This document shows, piece after piece, positions 1 to 11,266 of a stretch of DNA of 64,000 nucleotides. Under the pieces are notes generated by a model that was not told the origin of the DNA, ran no database searches, and saw nothing but the letters and a program-made list of their open reading frames with translations. Location of the stretch: the NCBI GenBank assembly GCA_019722365.1, contig JADFUC010002171.1, forward strand, positions 1-64,000, in the 5' to 3' direction. A program made the translations under genes and the position numbers. This DNA is from Lithospermum erythrorhizon. Taxonomy: Eukaryota > Streptophyta > Magnoliopsida > Boraginales > Boraginaceae. Positions within the stretch are counted from its first letter, which is position 1, and every line of letters begins with the position of its first letter.

Positions 1-42
1 ATCGGTACTTCGTTCAGTTACATGTGCTGTGTTTGGGGACCT

Positions 43-706
43 TGAGGCAGTACGGTTGTATGCAAATTTCCAAATCTTGAGTTAGTTGGCGGAAGTGCAT
101 TCACAGGGCATGTTATTTAGAGGGTATTTGTGTTGATCAGAAGGTGGAGGCTGTGAACAATTGGGGCGTCCACTTGGTGTGGTGAGGGTTAAATTGGTTA
201 TTCACAGGAGGTCGCATCAGGGACTTATAACTTTGATCATGACACGCCATTGACAGATTGACCGGAAGGGTTGGTTTATGCGGGATTATGATTGAGGCCT
301 TGAGGAGGGTATTAAATGGGAAGTTGACTACGGTAGCCGGTGTTGACGTCTGTGAAATGCAGTTGCAAGGGGCTACATGATTTATAGCGATCTTGCGTCG
401 AGGGATTACTTGATTGAGTCAGAGAATGGGAAGGTGATTTTCTGACCCGGCCAGTTGAGAAATCACGAGCTTATCCGACGTGATCTTGAGCTGGCGATAG
501 TCTTTTGCGTTGAAATTGGCTGACATTATACGTATAGGGTTAAATGCGATTTTCTGATCATTAGAGTTTGAAGTATCTCTGAAGCGAGAGATCTGGTAGA
601 GGCGAGAGAGGAGGTGGATGGAGTTAAGCCGGTGATTATGACTTGACTATTGAGTACCGCGGGGGAAAGCGAATGTAGTAGGCGTGTCTTTGAGTAGAAG
701 AAATCA
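43..706 (+). pseudogene. Gypsy RT connection plus RNase H, frameshifted
   Basis: RNase H degrades the RNA strand of the RNA-DNA hybrid during reverse transcription. Reading + frames with shifts gives an RT-thumb stretch (LRQYRLYANFSKS, from 43), then VDQKVEAVNNWG (about 135-170). The RNase H core has MIYSDLAS (about 377-400), matching the family's YSDAS catalytic motif. It ends with GKANVVGVSLSRR (about 662-700), the degraded form of the usual GKANVVADALSRR end of gypsy RNase H. Several stops occur, including after 440 and near 645. Nothing suggests it is expressed. Confidence 0.8.
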
Positions 707-879
707 AAGGACCCGAGAGAGGTAAACAGTTGGGGAGTTGATTTTTGATGTCGGTAGCGGCGGAGATTTTTTCGCCCGTATGAGTTCGACGATGTGGATC
801 GGATCATGGCGTTCTTGTGGGATGAAGGCCTTAGGTTATCGGTAGGGGCATTGAGGAATGGAGTCGGGAGATCGGATTT

Positions 880-1700
880 CACGAGTTGATGAGAGTGGAG
901 CCTTGAAGATGAATGGCCAATTGTGTGTCTTGGAAGTATTCGGATGAGGCTGAGAGGAGATTCTTGATGAGGCCCATAGCCTTGATTAATACGCCCGGGT
1001 AGATGCAGATGTCGTGACTTGAGGTTGGCGATATTGGTGGCAGAATGAGAGAGAATCGCGGAGTTTGTGGCAAAGTGCTTGGTTTGTCGGTGAAAGTGAG
1101 CATAAGCATCCTGCGGGTTTGTGCGGACTTTTCCTATTCTGAGTGGACATGGGAGAATATCACCTGGACTTAGTGTTTGGGCTTCGAAGGCGTTGAGGCG
1201 GCAATGATGGGATTTGGGTGATTGTTGATAGGCTATCGAAGTCATTTCATTTCTACCTATCGGATCTACAGATGTGCACGAAAGACTAGCGAAAAGAATT
1301 TATGTGGATCAGTTATTGAGATTGCAGGGTTCGGTGTCGATCTCATTTCGGACAGCGGCAGATTCGCCGAGGTTACGGAGGGGGGTTTCGGGGAGGCAGG
1401 GACTAGTGGAGTTAGTACATCTTTTCATCCCCAGATGATGGGCAATCGAGGAAATGCGATCACGGACATTGGAGAGATATGCTCGGGCTTGCGTGAACTT
1501 ACTCGGGGAGTAGGACGATGAGTTGCCCCAGATGAGGGGATTCGTCTACAACAACGGCTTCCATGCTAGTATTGAGATGGCACCTTTTGAGGCATTGTAT
1601 GGGCGGAGGACTCGCACTCCGGTTTGTTGGAATGAGGTAGGAGAGAGGAAAGTTTACGGTTCTGAGTTGGTCGAGAGAGTTGATAGAGCCGGATCCAGTT
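880..1700 (+). pseudogene. Gypsy integrase (H2C2 finger and DDE core), degraded
   Basis: Integrase joins retrotransposon cDNA to the genome. The zinc-finger part is readable as fragments near 1020-1110 (SEHKHPAG at about 1096-1119). The core follows: ENIT at 1152, close to where the first catalytic D is expected, then GIWVIVDR near 1212-1235. The second D lies in DLISDSGRF (about 1338-1364). STSFHPQ at about 1417-1437 is the family's STSFHPQTDGQSE block, and the E region after it is scrambled by indels. A later stretch, FVYNNGFHASIEMAPFEALY (about 1541-1600), is typical of the post-catalytic part of plant gypsy integrases. Confidence 0.85.
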
Positions 1701-1764
1701 GATTGTGACATACAGGGCAATTCAGGATAGGCGAGAAAGAAAAATATCACGGAATCATCGCAGA

Positions 1765-2185
1765 GTAGACTTGTCGTTTGAGGTCGGCGACCGTGTGTTC
1801 TGAAAGGTATCCCCGTGGAAGGGAGTGATGCGGTTTGGGAGGAAAGGGAAGTTGAGTCCTCGTTATATTGGACCATTTGAGATCCTTGGGAGAGTTGGCT
1901 CAAGTGGGCATGGGTTGGCGTTGCCTCGAGGTTTAGATAGGATTCGTAATGTGTTCCGTATCCTGTTTGAGAGTATATCACGGCAGTCGCATATTCTTAG
2001 CTCACCTCCGGTGGAGCTTGAGGAGGACCTCACGTTTGAGGAAAGACCAGTGGAGATTTTGGACCGGAAAGAGAAGGTTTTGAGGAGTAAGACAGTGGCC
2101 TTAGTGAAAGTCCTGTGGAGGAATCGAGGCGTGTAGAAGGCGGCTTGGGAGCGTGAGGATGAGATGAGGCTTGAATTGCACATGA
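1765..2185 (+). pseudogene. Gypsy integrase C-terminus with chromodomain-like tail
   Basis: The longest open stretch of this copy (1825-2136) reads MRFGRKGKLSPRYIGPFEIL at its start, the conserved C-terminal core of plant gypsy integrases, preceded by VGDRVF near 1780. It ends with LVKVLWRNRGV; after a stop at 2134, AAWEREDEMR can be read (about 2140-2170). Known Tekay/Del elements carry a chromodomain-type module here with the pattern VLWxxxxxxxATWExExEMR, thought to guide insertion into heterochromatin. One stop and upstream frameshifts make it non-functional. Confidence 0.8.
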
Positions 2186-2299
2186 CTCTCTTGGTAGATG
2201 TGAGTTTGTTGTTTTTGATAGGGTATTTGTTTTGTGTTATTATATGTTCTTGTTTGTTTGGGTTGTTAAATTTGGTCGAAATTTTATTGGAATGGTAGA

Positions 2300-4860
2300 T
2301 TTTAACCGTTACGAAAAAAAAAATTTAAATTTTCGAGTCGGCGGTGGGACCCGGGAATAGTATAATTTTTTTCGATGATGATATTTCGTAAAAATTTTTG
2401 AGCCGAATTTCATTTATAATTTAGTAGTGTTTGCCATGGAAGAATTTTATCTTTGAATTGGGTTCGTGAGATTTAAATCACGATAGCGGAGAATTAACCG
2501 AAACGAGCGGGACTCGATTTTTATAAATATCTTGCAAGCTTATCCTCAGCATCCCATAAAACCAAGTCATCATCTTCATCTTGTTCCATTTTGCCGAGAA
2601 TACTTCTCTCCCCACACACTTGAGCGTTTTTTCCATTCTCTTTCGATTGTCATTTCGAACTTCAAAATCGGTTTGTAGAATATTGTTATACGTGATCTCT
2701 TGAGTTAAGGTAAGAAATTTCAAAGTCTTTAGAGATATTTCTTGGAGTGTTGACTTATAGTTGACTTTCCATAATTGAATTTTATGATAAATCTTGGTTG
2801 GTTATGGGTTAAATGGCGTATAAGTGATGAATTAAGTGAAACTTAGAGTCGTTGAGGATGTTATGCATTGGGTTGGCTTTTAGGTTTCCGTTGACTTTTT
2901 TGGGTTGATATTTTTTAAAACTTTAATTGTGTAGGAGGTTATATTGGACCTTATTATAGTTGTTATGATGTTAAATTGGTGATTTAATATTTAGTAAAGG
3001 TGTTATGTTGAAAAGTAGAAAATTCCAAGTTGAGTTATAATTGATATTCCAGTATAGATTGTTAATTATGGACTTGATGATTAGCTAGAATAACCTTAAA
3101 TTAGATTTGTAGTGAGAAAAGTGATAAGATGGAATTTAGCGAGGATCGGTGGGTTGTGTCCAGATGGAATTATAATTCGATAGTTTATCCAGAGTAGGGT
3201 TAAAGGCGTTTAGGAATAGTTAGGAGTTGGTTATGTATCTTCGGAGAATGCGGTATAGTAATAGAGTGCTTGATTATAATTTAAGGTGTTGTTAGGCGTT
3301 GATGGGTGAAGAGGCAGTTACCTTGATTGTCTTTCGCGAAGGTTTTGCGGTAGCTAGCAGAGGTGAGTACTTATCTCACGGGTGTTACTTTACGTACTTA
3401 CCTTGATTTGTGATATACATGTTATTGTGATATGATTATGTGAGAATGATGTACATGTCATTGTGTTATGATTATGAGAATGATATACATGTAATTGTTG
3501 TGTTATGTGATTGTGTACGTAGCTGAAGATTCTTCGGAGGTAAGTAACGGCAGACTCAAAACTTATATTTACGAATTATGTGGCCTTGTCGGCACTATTA
3601 TATTATGTGACTTGTCGTCACTTTTGATATGTTTGTGGCGTTGTCGTGATTGTGATTGATTTCTGATTGTGGGATGTTTAGGCGTGTCTTTGTAATACTC
3701 TTTGGGAGTAAGTGATTTTGGGTTATCACGTAGGTTTGGGCACTTGAGTATCGGGGGTGACCATATAGTTGGGATTACTAGAGTTAGGTAGTACTCGCCT
3801 TGCGGGGATATGTGACACTATTGGCCTATACTACGGTATATGGCGTGCGGTTGGCACCCCTCTTTGGGGTATAAGCGGTATGACTTCTCTTTGATCATTT
3901 TTGCTTTATGCCGTTGTCGGTGTGGCCACTATCTTCTGGGTATAGCGTGCGGTTGTATATACTTCGGTATGAGGCGGTATGTAATGCATTGATCACTTTG
4001 ATGTGCATTGTCGATGTGGCCCATACTACGGTATAGCGTGCGGTTTGGCCCTTGCCCGATTTATAGGCGGTGTTTATTAGCGGTTGATCCATTTCTGCCG
4101 AGGTAGGCAGTTGAGTATATGCGCGTGGGATTTGGTATACTTAGCGGAATATGAGAATGAAAGGTGATGACTAGATTTATAGTCGATGTTGAATGCAATG
4201 ATTTCGTGGGTAATTGTGCTTTATTGAGACCTTCTATTATATCTTAACATGTTATGCCTAAGACATGAAACCTTATTGTATGGCTGATTAGATAGTCACC
4301 GGATATATATGTATATTATTCATATTTGATTATTAAATTACATTATCTCGTTCCGTATAATGAGATTCCTTTTGTAAGTTTCATTTAAAACTTAATGAAC
4401 TACAGCCGCTTTTCGTATGGGCGGCATTTTATTTGTGTAGTTTGACGGGTGGATAGTTAGACCAAGAATTTGGTTGAGAGTTTGTTAAGTGGCTGGGTGA
4501 AATCAGTGTGAAGATCCTCATGATCGATTTTGGATGTGTCGTCATTTGTTTTGATTGTTGTACTTTATTTACTTGAGCTTTAGCCTTGTCGTGATTGTCA
4601 TTTAAAGTACAATACTTATCCTCTGTTGTAGCCTTGCCGGCATTACTTTATTTTAGGATATATTTGTGTATATATTTATGGGTTGGTTATTTCGATATCT
4701 CGGTGATGGATTATAAATTTTTAAGCTGTTTTGATTTGGGAAACTTAATTGTGATCACATTTTTTGAGATAAACGAATTGTATTTAGCGAATTAGATCCA
4801 TCGGTTTGAAGTGACTCTGGTGTTCAGTTTTTAATGACTCTACTTTCAGGCGGCAGACAC
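2300..4860 (+). repeat. 3' LTR of the first gypsy element
   Basis: This stretch matches, in order, the solo LTR at 33898-36249. Shared blocks include an AACCGTTA start, a repeated ttgacttt block (about 2745-2770), the block around 3380-3520 with repeated atgtacatgtcattgtg, the repeated tatactacggtata units, a short TA run (about 4304) and the end block gcgaattagatcc (about 4783). The start is placed after the purine tract at 2288-2299. The exact right end is unclear because another LTR fragment abuts it. No gene is seen within it. Confidence 0.75.
3815..4095 (+). repeat. Minisatellite-like units inside the gypsy LTR
   Basis: The unit tatactacggtata followed by gcgtgcggtt recurs with variation near 3827, 3937 and 4022. 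The same units occur in the related solo LTR near 35276 and 35355. The pattern is an LTR sub-repeat array, not a coding feature. A 65-residue minus-strand ORF overlapping it is a by-product of the repeat. Confidence 0.6.
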
Positions 4861-6973
4861 AGTGAATTAAGTGCAATCTGTGTGCTTCGTTGCTTGTCTT
4901 CCAAATTAAAAAAAAAAAAAAATCTCCTTCTTTCTCCACGTAGGGCCGAACCCGTAGTACCCCAATTTGGTTTATTTCTTGGTGAAACTTGTTGAATCCA
5001 ACCGCTCAAATCTTGTTAAAATGCGGAAGTTATCATAGGTAAGCTTTACGATCTTGAATCTCTCCGTTTTAAGGCTTGAGTTGACTTTTTTATATTTGAG
5101 TTTTTGTGTTGACTTTTAGATCTTGACTTTATTATAGGTATAGAAATGTTATCTAAAGTTTAGTTTAGGGGATTAGAGGTGACTTTGTAGTGGTGGGGGT
5201 TAGAAAGTGGTGTATGTTGAGGGTTGACTTTGTTGACTTTTTCTTAAATTAACTTTAAATTGTAATATGAGGTTAGAGGACTTTAATATAGTTATTTTGG
5301 GAATAGAAGTATTGGTTTGGATATGGATTGGTAGAGATTAGGTTGAGAAAGTTTGGAGAAAAGTTGGTATAGTAGTTAGTGTTTGAATTGGAGGTTGTAT
5401 TTAATGGTTTAATTAGTTGGCGATTGATTGTTGGATTGATTAGAATGTGATTAAAGTGTTATTGTTGGGGTAATAAAGTGATGACCGAATATCGGGATTT
5501 ATGAAGTTGGTAATTAGAATGTAGTTACGTTTGAATTTTAGAAGTGTATACTAGTTTGGAAGTGAGTGAATTGCTAAGAATTGGATTAATTTGAAATGTG
5601 AGATGTGGTATAATACTCGGGGTTTAAATAGATGTTAAGAGGTTATTCTAAGATGTCTTATAATGTACAATTTCTTTGAATAGGAATTGAGCCCCGGACC
5701 TAACTACGACGACACCTAGAGTGATCACTATTGCTTTTGGCTCGAGGTGATATAAATCTCATGATAGGAACCACCGTATATATTATGTTTATATTTTTGC
5801 ATGTGTTTTGTCATGGGACTATTTTTGACGTGTGTATTGAGTTATTGAGATTAATATTATGAGATAGTTGTGATTATGATTCACTGTTATGAGATTGTGG
5901 TGGTTATTGAATTCTTGGTGTCTTTGTGTGTGGTTGTGCTACGTGTCTAATGTGTAGGGTTTATTTTGTCCCATTTTGGTATATATATATGTGGAAGTAG
6001 GAAATTTGACCCGGCCGGGAGGTTTAATTGTGGTATGCATATTAAGTGGGTAGCCCGTGGATTCGAGAGGTTGGTGTGATATGCGTATTGAGGGGGTAGC
6101 CTCGGTCGGGATGATGGAGGTGGATTCTCGTCGATTATTGTGAAGTGGATTCTCGTTGTTTTATTATTTGTGGAGGTGGATTCCTCATTTGTTTACTATT
6201 TGTGGAGGTGGATTCCTCATTTGATTATTTTGTGTGTTGAGACAGTTTCCTTAAATGAATATGCATTATTGATGGTTATAAGCTCATGTGTATAGTATTA
6301 TGTGATATCGTATAAGAGGATTCTATGTGATTTGTGGACAGTTATTCATTGTGTAGCCTGGTTAATGTATATGCATATGTTATATATATAAGTATGATTA
6401 TATGTGAGTGGATGAAATCTGTGATATTTGTATTCACTCGGCTTGATAGGCGACTCCTTTTTATCACATGGGCGGGCGTTTTGCTGAATTAGGAGCGATC
6501 GTTGAGGTGGCTGAGGATCTGCGTTGCTGAGCTGCGTGAAGATCGTAGGTGAGGCGGTGGTGGCATAGAGTCCTCATCAGTCATTCCCTTTTTGTTGTCT
6601 AGTTGTTATATTTTTAGACTTTGTGTGTTGTATTTTAATGGGGAGATACGGTTAATGCCGTACTTTCCCATGTTATATTTTAGATTTCTTGTGTACCACT
6701 TGGGTTGTATTATTCGTAGCCGATTTGTGTTGATTTGTCACTTGTTTTTGTTGGATGTGTTGTTGGAACTACGATGGAGCTAGAGTTTTTGTCTTTGTTA
6801 TTATCGTGAGGTCATATTTGTGTACTATCCATCGATTGGTGACTCGATGTCTGGTTGTTAATGATCTTAACTTTCCAGGCGGCGAATTGGGGTGGGTCGT
6901 TCACGAATTTGACTTCTACATTTGTCGAATTTAATGATTCCTAACGTCGGGCCACGACTGGGGTGGAGTTACA
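4860..6973 (+). repeat. 5'-truncated LTR of a second gypsy family
   Basis: Compared with the reverse complement of the LTR at 52174-55029, this segment shares the ttgacttt-rich block (about 5080-5240), the ggaggtggattcctcattt minisatellite (about 6117-6215), the block gtatattcactcggcttgat-like (about 6430) and the end. It terminates with ggagttaca at 6965-6973, a normal LTR end. The U3 start is missing, so it is truncated on the left, where it abuts the previous LTR. An oligo-A run lies at 4908-4922. No coding sequence is seen. Confidence 0.7.
6117..6222 (+). repeat. LTR minisatellite, about 30-bp units
   Basis: Four imperfect units centred on ggaggtggattcctcattt, at about 6117, 6147, 6174 and 6206 (the first two are degenerate). 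The same array, on the other strand, is at about 53264-53365 in the related LTR, so it is a property of the LTR family. Confidence 0.65.
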
Positions 6974-7017
6974 AATATAAAATACTTTTGATATATTAAT
7001 GGACATTTATCTATTCA

Positions 7018-7260
7018 GGTATAAGCTGTTGCGTCGAGAATCTACCTTTAGTGCTGGTGGAAGGATAATTGATAAGAAAAGAGCCTCAATGAGAAGAGAC
7101 ACAATTGAGGTTTTTTTTTGTGGTGGTGATTGGATCAAGGAAGCTTATGGAATAAGAACTCCAAAATTGGTAATCTGTTTTTCTCCTTATTATTTTTTAA
7201 TTATTAACTTTGTTCTTTGCTTTCTTAATCAATTTCATGGTTTTTTTAGGAGATGATGAT
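7018..7260 (+). pseudogene. hAT transposase C-terminal (dimerisation) exon fragment
   Basis: The reading frame from about 7018 gives RRESTFSAGGRIIDKKRASM followed by RDTIEVFFCGGDWIKEAYG. This is the hallmark of the hAT family C-terminal dimerisation region (ESTFSxGGRxxxxxRxxL/M and CxxDW), found in Ac/Tam3-type transposases and in RICESLEEPER/DAYSLEEPER-like proteins. The N-terminal BED finger and the catalytic region are absent. A pyrimidine-rich tract ending in attcag (to 7018) precedes it and looks like a splice acceptor. The frame stays open to 7254. It may be a relic transposon or a fragment of a domesticated gene; nothing shows it is active. Confidence 0.75.
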
Positions 7261-7533
7261 CCCATTGAGTTGGAATTTGAAAAGGAATTTCAAATGAAAG
7301 ATCCTAAAAATGCTACTGGAAAGAATTTTATTTTATTTACTCAGTTTAATAGTTTTTTTTAGCATTTTTTATGGTTACTTATATGTTTTGTTTATTTTTG
7401 AGTTGTAGTTATTGCTGCTTCAAAGGAACCTAAACAGGCCCAGGTTGACAGTATTAAAAAGGTACACAGCAACCTAGCAGGCCAAACACATAAAGGAAGC
7501 TTGATGTGAATATTTGTCCGAAACATAAGAGGT
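7261..7533 (+). other. Possible 3' continuation of the hAT-derived gene relic
   Basis: One frame after 7252 reads DDDPIELEFEKEFQMKDPKN (about 7252-7311). Past a T-rich stretch at 7323-7410, another frame reads AASKEPKQAQVDSIKK (about 7413-7460), followed by gtacac, a weak donor-like site. The alternation of acidic/lysine-rich coding-like pieces with T-rich pieces suggests exons and introns of the same relic. The gypsy LTR at 7534 interrupts it. Confidence 0.3.
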
Positions 7534-10500
7534 TGTAACTTGGCCATAGGAGTGGGTCACGAGGGATTGGGGCAGGTCGTCTGACGCAGACCGTCGGTGT
7601 CGCCCGGCGATGGATAACTGACTAAAATGGCTTCATTTAACATCATAAATAAAACAATACAACTCGTCCGTGGTGAACTAACCGACAACTTCTGACAAGC
7701 GAAAAATAATAATATAAATACAACATCAAAACGATGGGTTTTACAAGTGTCTATGTGATTATTAAGTACAACAAAACTCCAAAAGAAAATAAAATTATAT
7801 TTGAGGTCTTAACCACCGTCGCCACCTCCTTTAGTGCAGAAGCTACTCGGCCCAAAGCATCTCGGTCATCCCAGCGACAACTAGGCATAAAAGCCCTTGA
7901 GAATAGGGAGTCAACTATGAGCGAGTGAATACAAATATCCACGGAAGTTAACCCGCGCACATGCCAAGGATAGCTGAGTCACACCTACTTAAGACTATAC
8001 ATCTCGAGAGTTATATTTTGTATGCTACTCTCAACAGGATAAATCTTTTCTTAATGGCTTTTCAACTAACACCCGATAAACCCACTTTGCATCAGCAACT
8101 TACTGCGATGCATAATACGGAGATATCTCTACATTTGTTATCGCTCTTTAGAAATGCAGCTAATTCCCGATATAATATACAACTTCAGCATAGAACAACT
8201 GACATACAACTCCCAACATTCACTGCTGAACATACCCACCAAAACATCTGGCTTGTCCTTGAACTCTGTATTCTGACCCGATAATCTTTAGTTACGCGCC
8301 ATATTCAATCACGATCGCCCTCACATGACATCGAATGTTTATCGCCAAAAATCGCAAAATGGATTTCATTATCTTAATACAAGCGAGCAACATATGTCTT
8401 AAATCGAGATAACTAAGAATGCAGTTATCTCCCAGAATTCTTCACATTTAGTATATAGAACTTATTCACCCTGATAGTATCGGCGTCGTGGTTAGATCGC
8501 CAACATATCTTAACACATTTGAATCGATTTCCACCATATATAAAATATCATCAACATCGTCGAAAGATTAGCATGAACTTCGGTTTATAATTTACATGCC
8601 TAGTGTTCTCGATTTTCAAAAGTTATCGTCCGTTAACTTGACTCCGTATCATCTGATATATCTCGAAAAGGCATTAATCTTGAAGCGAAATTACGGAAGA
8701 AGTAAATACCGTATCCGGAATACAAAATAATTGCTTGAAGCGAAATTCAAAATTACGAAAATGAAATCTGACAATGTGAAGACACGGTTGCCGGTATGAC
8801 AAGCGAGGCGTGAATAGCTAAATGATCAATTATGAATAAGTATGCATATACGAAGACTACCTAATAATGCCGTATCGTAAAATTCCAAAGTAGATGATAT
8901 TGCATCCCCGATGGAATAAGTGAGTACGTTGCGAGAATATTTGTAACAACACGCAACAACGGTCTACGCACTCATCGGCGGACAACGGCGACATCATGAC
9001 CTCAGCAACTAGGCAGCTTCGGCCCGGCCGCAATCCAGCTCAGCAGCAGCTTCAGCGACTCATCGACTCGACAACTCTGCCGAACTCGACAAGCTGTTCG
9101 ACAACTCGATACAAATCAATATAAATCGGTTCTACAACTAATCGCATATAATGAACCTCAACTGTGAGGGCTTATACTTGCGTCGACATAAAGCTATCAC
9201 CGAATAGTAGCAGTGCGAAGCAAATCACCAGTCGTAACGAAATGCAGGCAAATACGGACAATAACAACTTCAGCAAGCAACGTAAACTTCATGTCTATTT
9301 CATTTCTAATACGACTTCAACATAAACGCTTTATCGACTCATGAGACCCTGAGGCGCATTGACACAAGGAAATAAATAACTTTTCGGCCAAAATACCAAA
9401 AATCATAAATTACAGATGAAAAATACGACTGACAGTAGCGCGATCAACAATATATAACCATCGCGTCCACACATCATCTCCTACAGCGAATAATAATGAA
9501 CATATCTAAGAGAGCGACTGACAAAGTACAATAACATATATACATATCTGACGATAAGTAAAACTCCGTGAGATTAGTACTAGCATACAGAATTAACAAT
9601 ACCCGCTTTAGTGTCAAGTGTCTTTCCCACGTTCCGCGTCTAATCAAAACACCCGAAAATACAATTACTACTCACAACAATTTTAACTCTTATCTTAAAT
9701 TAAATTCCTGACTTTTCAACCATTTTAGTTACAAATTGACAACTTAAGTATAGATTCTAATTATGTTTCAATGACAATTAAAATGACGAATTTCAACTAT
9801 CCCGACTAAATCCATAATCGTGATAAATAATAAAATACTAGCATTTTCAACAATTTCAATTAACGAAAATATCAACTTTTCAACTAATTAACCCATTTCT
9901 ATGACACTTTATCCTCAAGCAATTCTTACTCAAAACTACTAAAACTAGTATAATTCGAATTTTAACATAATACCTCCAATATTATAAAAACCCAAAACTT
10001 AACTAAAGCTTATTAAATTAAATTCAAAAGAAAACAAGCATATTAATCTCCAGCAGCGTACTTTTGCATTTGTACATTTTCATAAAAAGTCGGCGATAGT
10101 ATTATCGAATACCAGCGTTTCTTCATAAATCAAGTGTTCTCGAGCCGATACGCAATCTAAGCTTAGGTAAGAATTCTATACCATTTAAATCTGAAAACTC
10201 AAATCGATCAGATCACAAAAAGTCAACATCGCGAAACATCAAGAAATACTCAAATCAAAATCCTATTGACTCAAAGACAACTAATTTAAGGCCTAAGAAT
10301 CGTTTATAGCAATAAAATTCAAAATCCAAAAAGTCAACAAAAAGTCAACTCCTTGAAACTCACAAATCTCAAAAGATCGACCTTTTACGCTTGAATAGAA
10401 GAGGATGATGAGAGCTTCTTCCAAGAAATTTGAGGGTTAAAAGCCTAGAAATGGAAGAAATCGGAAAAAAAAAATTTAAGGGGAAAGGGTTGCTGTGAAG

Positions 10501-10767
10501 AAAAGAGAAGAAGGAGAAATTTGATCACTTTTCTTTTTGGGCCTTGTTGGGTTGTGTAGTTAATGGAGTTATTGACAGTTTATGTGGTGAAACCACAGAT
10601 CGTTTTTAATTGTCGATGCTTGTGGTTTAACTTATCTCGATGACCAACTGTTAACATTCACACCTCGAATTATATTGCCACCGACTAATATCTATTTATA
10701 TCCATTCACAACTTTAAAATTCTCGATACCGAAATATTACACTACTGATATTAGGTCGTTTGTAATA
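7534..10767 (-). repeat. Gypsy LTR, minus orientation, about 3.2 kb
   Basis: The left end is tgtaactt at 7534 (LTR terminus in reverse). The right end is near 10767, where a TGTAAT-rich LTR start is read on the minus strand. Internally it matches the other minus-strand LTRs: gcgtctaatcaaaacac (about 9638; also near 44750), repeated agtcaac blocks (10220-10350), and a purine-rich segment at 10400-10520 (equivalent to 45400-45540). To its right is a short piece shared with the flank of the LTR at 52174-55029, so it is probably the 3' LTR of a truncated element. No coding sequence is supported; short ORFs at 7734-8284 are chance. Confidence 0.65.
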
Positions 10768-11266
10768 TCGGCCCATTGACTTGAGGTACATGATTTATCT
10801 CGAAATACTCCACCGAGAGCAACTAATATGCTATTACGACAATGATGCAGACGATTATTATAGCGTGTAGTAGAAATAACAAAAAAGAAAGCAAAGGACT
10901 AGAAAGAACATGAATGCATGATTAAATACGATTACGTGTTCCACCATTTGGCTCGTTATGTTTCTTTTTGATGTTTTCTATTCTTGGATTGTTATCTTTG
11001 ACTCTTTATCTGCATGATGTGCTACGGTCTTAGACTAAGTACGTATTGGTTTTTGTATGGCGATGATATTTTGGTAATGCTTATAAGCAGACGATTGATC
11101 GGCATGTTTTAACTGGCATGATGACTATATAGTTGTTGCGGCCGTAGCGTGTGGACTTTTCATTGATGAAAACCCTTATTCTAAGCCCTAACCTAGTTTA
11201 TTTTCAAGTTTGGGCCCCGTAATAACTTTTAGTATTTCCACGTTTTGGCTTTTTAGTTGTAATATC
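10768..11266 (-). mobile_element. Internal gypsy remnant next to the minus-strand LTR
   Basis: The block ctcgaaatactccaccgaga (10799-10818) recurs to the right of the LTR at 52174-55029 (near 55053), so both are element-internal sequence next to a 3' LTR. The rest of this piece cannot be assigned: no conserved pol motif is readable on either strand. It is cut by the 5' LTR of copia element B at 11267. Confidence 0.4.

Larger units (their letters stand above)
1..2299 (+). mobile_element. Ty3/gypsy chromovirus (Tekay/Del-like), 3' half of pol, degraded
   Basis: Internal 3' part of an LTR retrotransposon that enters the window mid-RT. Domains in order are RT thumb/connection, RNase H, H2C2 zinc finger, integrase core and a C-terminal chromodomain-like tail, which is the gypsy order (RT before integrase). 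Stops and frameshifts break every domain, so it is a pseudogene. The tail ends at about 2180 and is followed by a purine-rich tract near 2288-2299 and a 3' LTR. The nested element at 18511-25805 carries the same domains with similar motifs, so both belong to one lineage. Lineage name is from motif style, not from a tree. Confidence 0.85.

Noticed and set aside
526..1245. 239-residue open frame on the minus strand
   Set aside because: Antisense to gypsy RNase H and integrase, whose motifs are clear on the + strand.
1..2185. Integrated pararetrovirus (Caulimoviridae)
   Set aside because: The presence of integrase and a chromodomain-like tail, followed by a long LTR, identifies an LTR retrotransposon; no movement-protein motif was seen.
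6117..6222. CRISPR-like direct repeats
   Set aside because: Units are imperfect and adjacent without unique spacers, and lie in a plant LTR.
7734..8284. Two + strand frames and an overlapping minus frame
   Set aside because: They lie within a gypsy LTR and have no motif; LTRs are not expected to code.
10980..11110. RT box (LYGDDIL) on the + strand
   Set aside because: A single short match without any neighbouring RT motif; chance is likely in this decayed piece.
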